Of a stretch of DNA of 5,626 bases, positions 1 through 5,626 are shown in pieces. The notes under the pieces were generated by a model. It was not told where the DNA came from. It ran no database searches and was given only the letters and a program-made list of their open reading frames with translations. Position 1 is the first letter of the stretch, and the number at the start of each line of letters is the position of its first letter. A program made the position numbers and the translations under genes. Location: positions 1 through 5,626 of the forward strand of contig JAJYLK010000091.1 in the NCBI GenBank assembly GCA_021787775.1. Reading direction: 5' to 3'. Origin of the DNA: Actinomycetes bacterium (GTDB lineage: Bacteria; Actinomycetota; Thermoleophilia; BMS3ABIN01).

Positions 1-173
1 GGTCCCGCGCCTCGTCGGCGTTTCCGCCGATGGCGCGTCCGGCCGCGGAGGTCTTTCCCACGGATGGCCCATCCGAATATGGGTTTCCCGCGGAGGGATT
101 ACCCGATGTACTTTCAGCTTCCAATTCACACCATTTCGGCAGCAATCCTGATTATTTTCGACGCGGGGCTCCT
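1..173. other. Region downstream of dprA, no recognisable gene
   Basis: No protein family is recognisable here. About 60 bases (roughly 104-165) are clearly poorer in G and C than the flanking coding DNA, which fits an intergenic spacer. Two minus-strand frames stay open to the left edge, one from a TTG at 124 and one from an ATG at 72. Either could be the first codons of the next gene in the same direction. In many genomes with this cluster that gene is topA, but no topoisomerase motif is visible and neither start has a convincing ribosome binding site. The region contains a 15-bp palindrome (61-75), a 9-bp direct repeat (43-51 and 88-96) and a GAAA-loop hairpin (15-30, minus-strand reading). 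No terminator with a U-tract follows dprA. Confidence 0.4.
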
Positions 174-1400
174 TCATCCTCTGCCGCCGCGCTTTTCCGA
201 GCCTGCCCGGCCGGCCTGCGAGCCTGCGCCGTGACCCCCCGGAGCGCCCGCAAATGCCTGAGGTGAGCGCGCATAGCCACATCCCGGGTCGTGGCGCGCC
301 AGCCCCTTGATCTCCAAAGACACCAGCGCTCCGGCGGCAGCGCCGCTTTCCAGACCGGCGCCTGCCGCCAGCAGGTCCAGGTGTCGGTAATCTGCCGTCA
401 GCTGCCGGTAGAGCCGCGCTTCGTCCTCGCCGAGCGGCGGCGAAGCGGCTTCAGCCCGATCCGCCCGCGGCTCGATGCCCAGCACCTCGAAAACATCATC
501 CGGCCGCGCCACTGGCACGGCTCCGGACCTGATGAGTTGATGCGGTCCGGCTGACAGCTCCGAGAAAATGCTTCCCGGGACTGCGAAGACATCCTTGCCC
601 TGCTCGAGGCAGAAGTCTGCCGTGATCAGCGCGCCGCTCTTCTCCCTGGCCTCGACCACGATGACGCCCTCGGACAGGCCGGCGATGATGCGGTTGCGAG
701 CCGGGAAGCGCCACGGCAACGGCGCAGTCCCGGGTGGATATTCGGAAATGACGACGCCGGACTTTAGTATCTTTCTGTAAAGAGCCGCGTTCGCGCGCGG
801 ATAGATGCGGTCAGGGCCGCACCCCAGCACGGCCACAGTGCCGCCGGCGCTCTCGATGGCGGCGCGGTGGGCGGCGGCGTCCACGCCAAAAGCCAGGCCG
901 CTGCAGATGCAGACACCGCTGCTGGCCAGAGCTCCAGCCAGATGTCCGGCGGCGTCCAGCCCGTAACGCGAGGCCGCGCGCGCACCCACGACGGCGATGC
1001 GGCGGCCCGCCATGAGCTCGCCCAGGTGCGCCAGAGGCCGCGCCGCGCCGCCGCCGATGACGAATATCCCCGCGGGCGGATCAAAGATCTGCGCCAGCGC
1101 CGGTGGATAACCCTCCTGCCCCAGCGCGGCAAACTCTATCCCCCGGCGGGACAGGGCCTGCCGCTCATGCGCGGGCGAGAAGCCGGCGCGAAATGCCATC
1201 AGCCGCTCGCGTTCCAGCCTGGTCAGTTTGAAATGCGCCGCCAGCTCATCCGGCGCCAGCGCCCAGAGTCTTTCCGGAGCCAGTTTCCGCAAGGGCGCCG
1301 GCAATGGCCGTTTGACGACGCCGCATGTGAACAAAGCCAGCGCCAATGCCGCATCCGGAGCGGCGATGGCGCCTCCGGCACGGAATGAATCAGCAGCCAT
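174..1400 (-). CDS. dprA: DNA processing protein DprA (Smf)
   Basis: DprA binds single-stranded DNA taken up during natural transformation, protects it and loads RecA on it in the cytoplasm; it also occurs in bacteria not known to be transformable. The 408-residue protein has an N-terminal helical SAM/HhH-like region (about 10-100), then the Rossmann-like DprA core (about 130-305). The core shows VVGARAASRYG (137-147), SGLAFGVDAAAH (167-178), VAVLGCGPDRIYP (189-201), FPARNRIIAGLS (232-243), KSGALIT (254-260) and a final LIRSGA (289-294). A C-terminal winged-helix-like region follows (about 325-378). A Gly/Ala/Arg-rich tail (379-408) runs past the usual end of the family. I chose ATG at 1400, which overlaps comM by 11 nt and has an AGG about 6 nt upstream. 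A TTG at 1418 would add six residues and cannot be excluded. The gene is almost certainly co-transcribed and translationally coupled with comM. Confidence 0.95.
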   Translation of the reverse strand: MAADSFRAGGAIAAPDAALALALFTCGVVKRPLPAPLRKLAPERLWALAPDELAAHFKLTRLERERLMAFRAGFSPAHERQALSRRGIEFAALGQEGYPPALAQIFDPPAGIFVIGGGAARPLAHLGELMAGRRIAVVGARAASRYGLDAAGHLAGALASSGVCICSGLAFGVDAAAHRAAIESAGGTVAVLGCGPDRIYPRANAALYRKILKSGVVISEYPPGTAPLPWRFPARNRIIAGLSEGVIVVEAREKSGALITADFCLEQGKDVFAVPGSIFSELSAGPHQLIRSGAVPVARPDDVFEVLGIEPRADRAEAASPPLGEDEARLYRQLTADYRHLDLLAAGAGLESGAAAGALVSLEIKGLARHDPGCGYARSPQAFAGAPGGHGAGSQAGRAGSEKRGGRG

Positions 1401-2940
1401 GCCAAGCCTGCCTGTCAATGCCCCGATAGCCGATCGCCTCCGCCAGATGCGCCGCCCCGATCACTTCGGCGCCATCGAGGTCCGCGATCGTGCGCGCGAC
1501 TCTGAGGATGCGATGATGTGCGCGGGCGCTTAAGGCCAGGCGGTCGATGGCCTGCTCCAGCAACTGCACCGCGACGGCGTTCGGCCGGCAGAGCCGTTCG
1601 GTCATCCCGGCCCGCATCTGGGCGTTGCAAAAGCAGGCATCGCCGGCGGCAGCGCCGGCAAATCGTCGCCGCTGGCGCTGGCGTGCGGCTGCGACGCGCA
1701 CCGCCACGGAGGCCGAGTCCTCGCGCGAGCCCGCGCCGGTGAGCTCCTGCCTGGTCAAGCCCCGCACCTCGACCACGACATCGATGCGGTCCAGTAGCGG
1801 ACCGCTGATGCGGCCGCGGTACGCGTCTATCTTATGCGGCGGGCAGACACACTCGCGCCGGGCGTCGCCCAGGTGGCCGCAAGGGCAGGGGTTCATCGCC
1901 GCCACCAGCATGAATCTTGCCGGAAACGTCACCGAGTTGAGCGCCCGGGACACCGAGATCATGCCGTCCTCCAGCGGCTGCCTCAGGGTCTCCAGCGCCA
2001 GACGGGAGAATTCCGGCAGCTCATCGAGGAACAGCACGCCCAGATGCGCCAGGCTCACCTCGCCGGGACGCGGGCTGGCGCCGCCTCCGGCCAGGCCGAT
2101 GTGCGAGATGGTATGGTGCGGCGAACGGAACGGCCGGCCGGCCACAACCGGCCGGCCGCCGCCCAGAAGACCGGCGACACTGTAAACACGGGTCACCTCG
2201 ATCGCTTCCTCCATGCCCAGCGCCGGCAGGATGGAAGGCAGACGCCGGGCCAGCATCGTTTTGCCCGAGCCCGGCGGACCGATCATCAGCATATTATGGC
2301 CGCCGGCGGCACAGACCTCGAGGGCGCGCCGGGCAAGCTCCTGTCCGCGCACATCCGCAAGATCCAGCTGCCCGGCCCCGGCCGTCCCGAGCAGGCTCCG
2401 GCCGTCGACCTTTGCCGGCGCCAGCGCCTCCTCGCCGGTGAAGAAAGCCACAGCCTGCCTGAGGCTGCTGACTCCGATGATCTCGACGCCGCCGACCAGC
2501 GCCGCCTCGGCTGCGTTCGCCGCGGGCACTAAAAGCCCGCGCCTTCCCGCCCGGCGGGCGCCCTCGGCGATGGCCAGCACGCCGCGGACGCCGCGGACCG
2601 ACCCGTCCAGTGAAAGCTCGCCGACGGCGCTGTATTCTTCCAGCATTTCGGAGGCGAATTGTGCGGACGCAGCCAGCAGGGATACGGCGATGGGAAGGTC
2701 GAACAGCGGCCCTTCCTTGCGCACATGCGCCGGCGCCAGATTGACCGTGATCCGCCGGAGCGGGAACTCGTAGTCGGAGTTGGCGATGCCGGCGCGGACG
2801 CGCTCCTTGGCTTCGCGCACCGAGGCGTCCGGCAATCCAACTATGGTAAAGGCGGGCAGGCCCCAGCCCAGGTCGGTCTCGACCTCGACCGGGTAGGCGT
2901 CCATCCCCTGCACCGCGTGGCTGTGCAGCCTGGCAAGCAT
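1390..2940 (-). CDS. comM: ComM/YifB family Mg-chelatase-like AAA+ ATPase
   Basis: This is a hexameric AAA+ helicase. Work on ComM of transformable bacteria shows that it promotes branch migration when incoming DNA is integrated; the homologue in other bacteria is called YifB. The protein has 516 residues, normal for the family. An N-terminal Lon-protease-like ChlI domain (about 20-145) contains the FTIVGLPDASVREAKERVR motif (31-49). The AAA+ core follows, with Walker A GPPGSGKT (221-228), RPFRSPHHTIS (269-279), Walker B GVLFLDELPEF (301-311, acidic D306 and E307) and RISGPLLDRID (377-387). Four cysteines, C352, C354, C364 and C366, form a possible metal-binding knuckle after NPCPCG. The C-terminal Mg-chelatase domain (about 415-510) includes LSARAHHRILRVARTIADL (470-488). 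The ATG at 2940 has GGGGAG nine bases upstream. The stop lies within dprA. A 102-nt gap separates it from yraN, so a separate transcript is possible. Confidence 0.95.
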   Translation of the reverse strand: MLARLHSHAVQGMDAYPVEVETDLGWGLPAFTIVGLPDASVREAKERVRAGIANSDYEFPLRRITVNLAPAHVRKEGPLFDLPIAVSLLAASAQFASEMLEEYSAVGELSLDGSVRGVRGVLAIAEGARRAGRRGLLVPAANAAEAALVGGVEIIGVSSLRQAVAFFTGEEALAPAKVDGRSLLGTAGAGQLDLADVRGQELARRALEVCAAGGHNMLMIGPPGSGKTMLARRLPSILPALGMEEAIEVTRVYSVAGLLGGGRPVVAGRPFRSPHHTISHIGLAGGGASPRPGEVSLAHLGVLFLDELPEFSRLALETLRQPLEDGMISVSRALNSVTFPARFMLVAAMNPCPCGHLGDARRECVCPPHKIDAYRGRISGPLLDRIDVVVEVRGLTRQELTGAGSREDSASVAVRVAAARQRQRRRFAGAAAGDACFCNAQMRAGMTERLCRPNAVAVQLLEQAIDRLALSARAHHRILRVARTIADLDGAEVIGAAHLAEAIGYRGIDRQAWHGC

Positions 2941-2949
2941 CCGGCATCA

Positions 2950-2965
2950 CTCCCCTGGTGGGAGC
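2950..2965 (-). promoter_or_regulatory. Hairpin covering the comM ribosome binding site
   Basis: On the minus strand a CTCCC (2964-2960) can pair with GGGAG (2954-2950) across a five-base loop, with one further G-U pair (2965/2949). The 3' arm is the Shine-Dalgarno sequence GGGGAG (2955-2950), nine bases before the comM ATG. In the mRNA this stem would partly hide the ribosome binding site. Five perfect pairs is modest, so a role in controlling comM translation is an inference. Confidence 0.35.
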
Positions 2966-3042
2966 CGCCGCAAGAGAAGGTGAAGTGAGGAGCGTTAGGT
3001 TATCAAAGATGCGCGCTTCTGGAAACCGGCGCAGCGGACGGC

Positions 3043-3459
3043 CTATCTGAAGGCGTCCTTAAGATGCAGCAGCTGCGCCTCTTCGTCGCGGCCGTCCAGC
3101 ATGATCGCGACCGCGTCGAAGCGGAAGCTCATCCTGGCGATGCCTTCGTCGCGCTGGTGTTCAGCCAGCCACATCGTGGCCATGCGCCGGATCTGCGCCT
3201 GTTTGCGCGGGCCTACGGCTTCAAAGGGCTCGCCGAACCGCCGGCCGCGGCGGGCCTTGACCTCGATGAAGGCGATGATGTCGCCAATCCTGGCAATGAT
3301 GTCGAGCTCGCCGTAACGGGAACGGTAGTTGGTCTCGAGGATGGTGTAGCCGTGGCGCTCCAGGTGCCGGCGGGCGATCGCCTCGCCGGCGCGGCCCCGG
3401 GACACGCGCGGATCGGGTCCGGTTCGCCCAGCCTCGCCCTGGCCCCCGGCGGCGGTCAT
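3043..3459 (-). CDS. yraN: YraN/UPF0102 family nuclease-fold protein
   Basis: A 138-residue protein of the UPF0102 (YraN) family, which has a restriction-endonuclease-like fold; its biological function is poorly defined. The signature is complete: RGRAGEAIARRHLERHGYTI (21-40) with E26, then YGELDIIA (49-56) with E51 and D53, and IAFIEVKAR (62-70) with E66 and K68. Together these form the acidic/Lys site expected of PD-(D/E)XK-type folds. VGPRKQAQIRRMA (82-94) follows, as in homologues. The first 20 residues are polar, Gly-rich and probably disordered. The ATG overlaps the rnhB stop in an ATGA junction (3456-3459), which indicates translational coupling and co-transcription with rnhB. No catalytic reaction can be assigned with confidence. 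Family membership is secure. Confidence 0.93.
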   Translation of the reverse strand: MTAAGGQGEAGRTGPDPRVSRGRAGEAIARRHLERHGYTILETNYRSRYGELDIIARIGDIIAFIEVKARRGRRFGEPFEAVGPRKQAQIRRMATMWLAEHQRDEGIARMSFRFDAVAIMLDGRDEEAQLLHLKDAFR

Positions 3460-4112
3460 CCTGCCTCGGCCGTCCTGAAGATGGAATCGGATTTGAAGGA
3501 GCGCCGGTGCAGCGGACTGTAACCGTGGGCAGCGATGGCCTCGCGGTGCGCCCTGGTGCCATAGCCGACGTGGCTGTCAAAACCGTACTGGGGATAAAGC
3601 AGATGCAGGCGGTGCATGAGCCGGTCGCGGGTGACCTTGGCGATAACCGACGCCGCGGCGATGGCGGCGCTCAGCGAGTCCCCCCCCTTGACCGGCCGGT
3701 GCGGCGGGGCGCCCGCCGGCAGCTTCCAGCCATCGACCAGGACCAGCTCCGGGCAGGGCGATATCATCCCCAGGCAGCGCTCCAGATCACCCAGGTTAGT
3801 CCGGTGCATGCCGTTCTCGTCGATGCTTCTGGAACTGGAGACGACCACGGAAAATCGTGCGGCACAGCGGATCAACAGGGGATAGAGCCGCGCGCGGGCG
3901 GCCGCTGTCAGCTTCTTGGAATCGTGCAGCCCATCCAGCAGCGTCCGGCAGCGGCCAGCTTCGAAGCGCGAGTAGTCGAACACGACCGCGGCGGTCACCA
4001 GCGGCCCCGCAAAGCATCCGCGTCCAGCCTCGTCAGCGCCGGCAACCTCGCCCGAGCCGCCGCACAGCTTGTAATCAAACTCGAACAGGAGGCTGGCGCT
4101 GCGGGCGGACAC
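3456..4112 (-). CDS. rnhB: Ribonuclease HII
   Basis: RNase HII cuts the RNA strand of RNA:DNA hybrids and starts removal of single ribonucleotides misincorporated into DNA. The 218-residue protein contains the family blocks in order: VAGADEAGRGCFAGPLV (23-39), with catalytic D27 and E28; HDSKKL (63-68); LVDGWKLP (125-132), with catalytic D127; and KGGDSLSAAIAAASVIAKVT (142-161), with catalytic D145. The 18-residue spacing of the last two matches E. coli D108 and D126. The C-terminal region has YPQYGFDSHVGYGT (173-186) and LHRRSF. The start is a GTG at 4112, six bases after the lepB stop and the first possible start in this frame; only a weak AGAG lies upstream, so translation probably depends on coupling with lepB. 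The end overlaps yraN by 4 nt. Confidence 0.95.
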   Translation of the reverse strand: MSARSASLLFEFDYKLCGGSGEVAGADEAGRGCFAGPLVTAAVVFDYSRFEAGRCRTLLDGLHDSKKLTAAARARLYPLLIRCAARFSVVVSSSRSIDENGMHRTNLGDLERCLGMISPCPELVLVDGWKLPAGAPPHRPVKGGDSLSAAIAAASVIAKVTRDRLMHRLHLLYPQYGFDSHVGYGTRAHREAIAAHGYSPLHRRSFKSDSIFRTAEAG

Positions 4113-4118
4113 CGCGCT

Positions 4119-4772
4119 CTAACCGAACCATGTGATGCGGTTGAGCGGCCAGTAGATCATGAACGCCTTGCCGATGATGTTCTGATCGGACAGCCAGGGC
4201 GTCGGCCAGAAACGGCTGTCCTTGCTGTCGGAGCGGTTGTCGCCCATGAGGAAGACGTTCCCTGGCGGGATCGTCACCGGACCGAAACTGCTGGTGTCGG
4301 TGCCATTGACATAAGGTTCTACCTGTGGCTGGCCGTTGAGGATCACCTGGCCTTTGACCACCTGGACCTTATCGCCGCCGACGGCGATGATGCGCTTGAT
4401 CAGGTCTTCGCCGTGGTCTTCCGGCAGCGGCGATGGGAAGACGATGATATCGCCGCGCTGGGGGTCACTGAAGCGGTAAGCCTGGCGGAAGACAAGCACC
4501 CTGTCTCCGATGTCGAGGGTGTGCTCCATCGATCCGGAAGGGATCAGAAAGGGTTTGACCACCAGCAGCTGCAGCAGGTACGCGATGATCACCGCGCTGG
4601 CGACGATGACGATCATTTCGACGATGCTGCGGGTGAGGCTCCGCGGCCGTTTTCGTTTGGGAGTCATATGGCCGGGTTCCAGCGGCGTTGCGCCGTGGGG
4701 CTCACCGGATGCTTCATCCGGTTCCACTGCCCCTCCCCGGTCTGCGGGCGTCTGGTTGATTTCCTCGCCCAT
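4119..4772 (-). CDS. lepB: Type I signal peptidase
   Basis: A membrane-anchored serine/lysine-dyad protease that removes signal peptides from exported proteins at the outer face of the cytoplasmic membrane. With the start chosen here it has 217 residues. A polar, acidic cytoplasmic segment (1-35) is followed by a basic stretch (KRKRPR) and a single transmembrane helix (about 52-72). The catalytic block KPFLIPSGSMEHTL (73-86) carries nucleophile S81. RGDIIVF (106-112) comes next, then DLIKRIIAVGGD (123-134) with general base K126, and MGDNRSDSKDSRFW (176-189). One transmembrane segment and this size fit Gram-positive or actinobacterial enzymes. ATG at 4772 lies 13 nt after the rplS stop but has no clear Shine-Dalgarno sequence. 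ATG at 4667 is an alternative that removes the acidic segment. I prefer 4772 because of the operon spacing and because actinobacterial homologues often carry such an extension. Confidence 0.93.
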   Translation of the reverse strand: MGEEINQTPADRGGAVEPDEASGEPHGATPLEPGHMTPKRKRPRSLTRSIVEMIVIVASAVIIAYLLQLLVVKPFLIPSGSMEHTLDIGDRVLVFRQAYRFSDPQRGDIIVFPSPLPEDHGEDLIKRIIAVGGDKVQVVKGQVILNGQPQVEPYVNGTDTSSFGPVTIPPGNVFLMGDNRSDSKDSRFWPTPWLSDQNIIGKAFMIYWPLNRITWFG

Positions 4773-4785
4773 TTGTGTCAGTAGC

Positions 4786-5133
4786 CTAGCGCTGCTTCTC
4801 TCGAACCCTGGCCTTCTTGCCAACCTTCGAGCGCAGGTAGTAGAGCTTGGCGCGGCGCACATCGCCGATGCTAAGCACCTCAATCTTGTCGATCTTCGGC
4901 GAGTACAGCGGGAAAGTGCGCTCCACGCCGACTCCGAACGAGTGCTTGCGCACCGTGAACGTCTCACGGGCGCCTTCACCCTGGCGCTTGATGACAATCC
5001 CCTGAAAGACCTGGATTCTCCGGCGCGTGCCCTCGATCACCTGAAAGTGTACCTTGACCGTATCACCCGCTTTAAACTGCGGGATGCCTTTCTTCAGCTG
5101 CTGCTCTTCGAGTCTCGCTATCGTCTGGTTCAT
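4786..5133 (-). CDS. rplS: 50S ribosomal protein L19
   Basis: L19 sits at the interface of the 30S and 50S subunits and contributes to inter-subunit bridges. The 115-residue protein has normal length. It starts with an N-terminal helix ([13 protein letters not shown]) and a conserved [19 protein letters not shown] block (21-39). The family signature follows: FTVRK (59-63) and [15 protein letters not shown] (65-79), then RRAKLYYLR (93-101) and a basic C-terminus. Although the frame is open further upstream, the ATG at 5133 is the true start. It has a strong GAGGAG (5145-5140) six bases before it, and the L19 family begins here. It is the first gene of the probable operon rplS-lepB-rnhB-yraN, with its own promoter upstream. 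The neighbour upstream is a permease, not the usual trmD. Confidence 0.97.
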   Translation of the reverse strand: MNQTIARLEEQQLKKGIPQFKAGDTVKVHFQVIEGTRRRIQVFQGIVIKRQGEGARETFTVRKHSFGVGVERTFPLYSPKIDKIEVLSIGDVRRAKLYYLRSKVGKKARVREKQR

Positions 5134-5213
5134 GATTTTCTCCTCGCGGCATGCCGCCCCGTCTTGCGGCGCCGGCGCCGGAATCGGCGCTGCTGCCAAT
5201 CTTTAGTGCCAAG
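5134..5213 (-). promoter_or_regulatory. Structured rplS mRNA leader
   Basis: If transcription starts about seven bases after the -10 box, rplS has a leader of about 80 nt. It contains a perfect 6-bp hairpin, GCGCCG-ATTC-CGGCGC (5190-5175), a 12-bp palindrome GGCGCCGGCGCC (5179-5168), and a second 12-bp palindrome GCGGCATGCCGC (5157-5146) ending next to the GAGGAG ribosome binding site (5145-5140). L19 leaders that control their own gene are reported in some bacteria. Whether this is one is an inference; no known consensus was matched. Confidence 0.35.
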
Positions 5214-5219
5214 TTCGAA

Positions 5220-5248
5220 ATTCTAGAGGTTATGGGGCGGAATTGCAA
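5220..5248 (-). promoter_or_regulatory. Sigma70-type promoter of the rplS operon
   Basis: On the minus strand a -35 box TTGCAA (5248-5243, 4 of 6 matches to TTGACA) is followed after exactly 17 bases by a -10 box TAGAAT (5225-5220, 5 of 6 matches to TATAAT). Transcription would start near 5213. It lies in the gap between the permease stop and rplS, in sequence less GC-rich than the coding DNA, and is the best promoter candidate I found in the gaps examined. Two direct copies of GCCGGTT (5267-5261 and 5258-5252) lie just upstream of the -35 box. Confidence 0.65.
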
Positions 5249-5267
5249 CAAAACCGGCATAACCGGC

Positions 5268-5626
5268 CTAGGATGCTGTCATCTGACTGATGAAAAAATA
5301 TACCGCGAATCCAGACATGACAAGCCCGTACAGCAATAACAACGTCCGCGAGCGCGCCCTGATGTCCAGCCGCGCGCCCACATAGGCCATGGGCACGATC
5401 CCGACGGCCATCAGGGCCATGATTTCCAGATCGACATGACCCAGGGCCAGCTGGATGGCGCTGCCGGGAAGGGCCACCAGTTCGACCACCAGCAGTGAAG
5501 TGGCGATCGCGCTTGACCGGCATCCGGAAGAGGATCACGAACGCCGGGACGAAGAAGATGCCGCCGCCGTTTGCCAGCACGCCTGAGAGCAGGCCGATCA
5601 TCCCCGCGGCCAGTAGCACCAGCCAT
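5268..5626 (-). pseudogene. TauE/SafE-type permease, C-terminal half, frameshifted
   Basis: This resembles the C-terminal repeat of TauE/SafE (DUF81) membrane permeases, a family linked to export of sulfite, sulfoacetate and related anions; the substrate here is unknown. Reading from the window edge, WLVLLAAGMIGLLSGVLANG and GGIFFVPAFVILFRMPVK carry the typical ANGGG turn after a membrane helix. The frame then breaks at about 5511. In the next frame the protein resumes as AIATSLLVVELVALPGS, and continues through further hydrophobic segments (MALMAVGIVPMAYVGARLDI; TLLLLYGLVMSGFAVYFFIS) to a TAG at 5268. Staying in the first frame gives an Arg/Gly-rich tail ending at 5230, which is clearly out of frame. 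One extra base or two missing bases near 5511 explain this. It may be a true pseudogene or a sequencing error. The N-terminal half lies outside the window. Confidence 0.75.

Noticed and set aside
30..266. Plus-strand open frame of 78 codons at the left edge
   Set aside because: It runs antisense into the dprA 3' end, has no convincing ribosome binding site and no recognisable motif.
1547..2185. Plus-strand open frame of 212 codons opposite comM
   Set aside because: It is antisense to the AAA+ core of ComM and has a Ser/Arg/Pro-rich composition typical of a shadow frame.
2294..2950. Minus-strand open frame of 218 codons overlapping comM in another frame
   Set aside because: Its ATG at 2950 sits on the comM ribosome binding site, but the translation is Arg/Gly-rich with no motif, while comM in the neighbouring frame is complete.
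2978..3006. Promoter for comM in the gap after yraN
   Set aside because: A good -35-like TTGATA (3006-3001) is followed at 17 bases only by TCACCT, which matches 3 of 6 positions of a -10 box.
3507..4784. Plus-strand open frame of 425 codons across rnhB and lepB
   Set aside because: It lies entirely antisense to two well-recognised genes, shows no family motif, and is explained by the low stop-codon frequency of GC-rich DNA.
5134..5199. Upstream start for rplS adding 22 residues
   Set aside because: The extension is an Ala/Pro-rich translation of the leader. The L19 family begins at MNQ, and a strong GAGGAG lies directly before the ATG at 5133.
5249..5270. Rho-independent terminator after the permease
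   Set aside because: Only a 4-bp CCGG stem with a five-base loop and four T residues is present, too weak to call.
1..5626. CRISPR arrays, tRNA/rRNA genes, insertion sequences or defence genes
   Set aside because: I saw no regularly spaced repeats, no clover-leaf sequence and no transposase or defence motif; the window is accounted for by housekeeping genes and short gaps.

Overview
The window is a GC-rich bacterial chromosome segment in which every supported gene lies on the minus strand, so transcription runs from right to left. The gene order rplS, lepB, rnhB, yraN, comM (yifB), dprA is a conserved housekeeping and competence cluster. It is typical of Actinomycetota and is also seen in some Firmicutes and Proteobacteria. 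High GC at third codon positions, GTG and possibly TTG starts, and an L19 close to the actinobacterial type suggest an actinobacterium-like organism, possibly a deep branch. The small gene that typical mycobacteria and streptomycetes carry between rnhB and yraN is absent. The lineage is an inference; no rRNA or other taxonomic marker is present.

Right to left: 5626-5268 holds the C-terminal half of a TauE/SafE-type membrane permease, cut by the window edge and interrupted by a frameshift. At 5267-5134 is a gap with a convincing sigma70-type promoter and a GC-rich structured leader for rplS. The block 5133-3043 contains rplS (ribosomal protein L19), lepB (signal peptidase I), rnhB (ribonuclease HII) and yraN (UPF0102 nuclease-fold protein), spaced 13 nt, 6 nt and -4 nt apart and therefore very probably one operon. 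At 3042-2941 is a 102-nt gap in which a small hairpin covers the ribosome binding site of comM. The block 2940-174 contains comM and dprA, overlapping by 11 nt. Positions 173-1 hold no recognisable gene, but contain lower-GC sequence and clustered short palindromes.

The genes serve linked basic functions: translation (L19), protein export (signal peptidase), RNA:DNA hybrid removal (RNase HII), a probable nuclease-like factor (YraN), and processing of incoming single-stranded DNA in natural transformation (ComM helicase, DprA RecA loader). I found no sign of a novel defence or mobile system. The noteworthy observations are regulatory structures, the broken permease gene, and the replacement of the usual trmD neighbour upstream of rplS.
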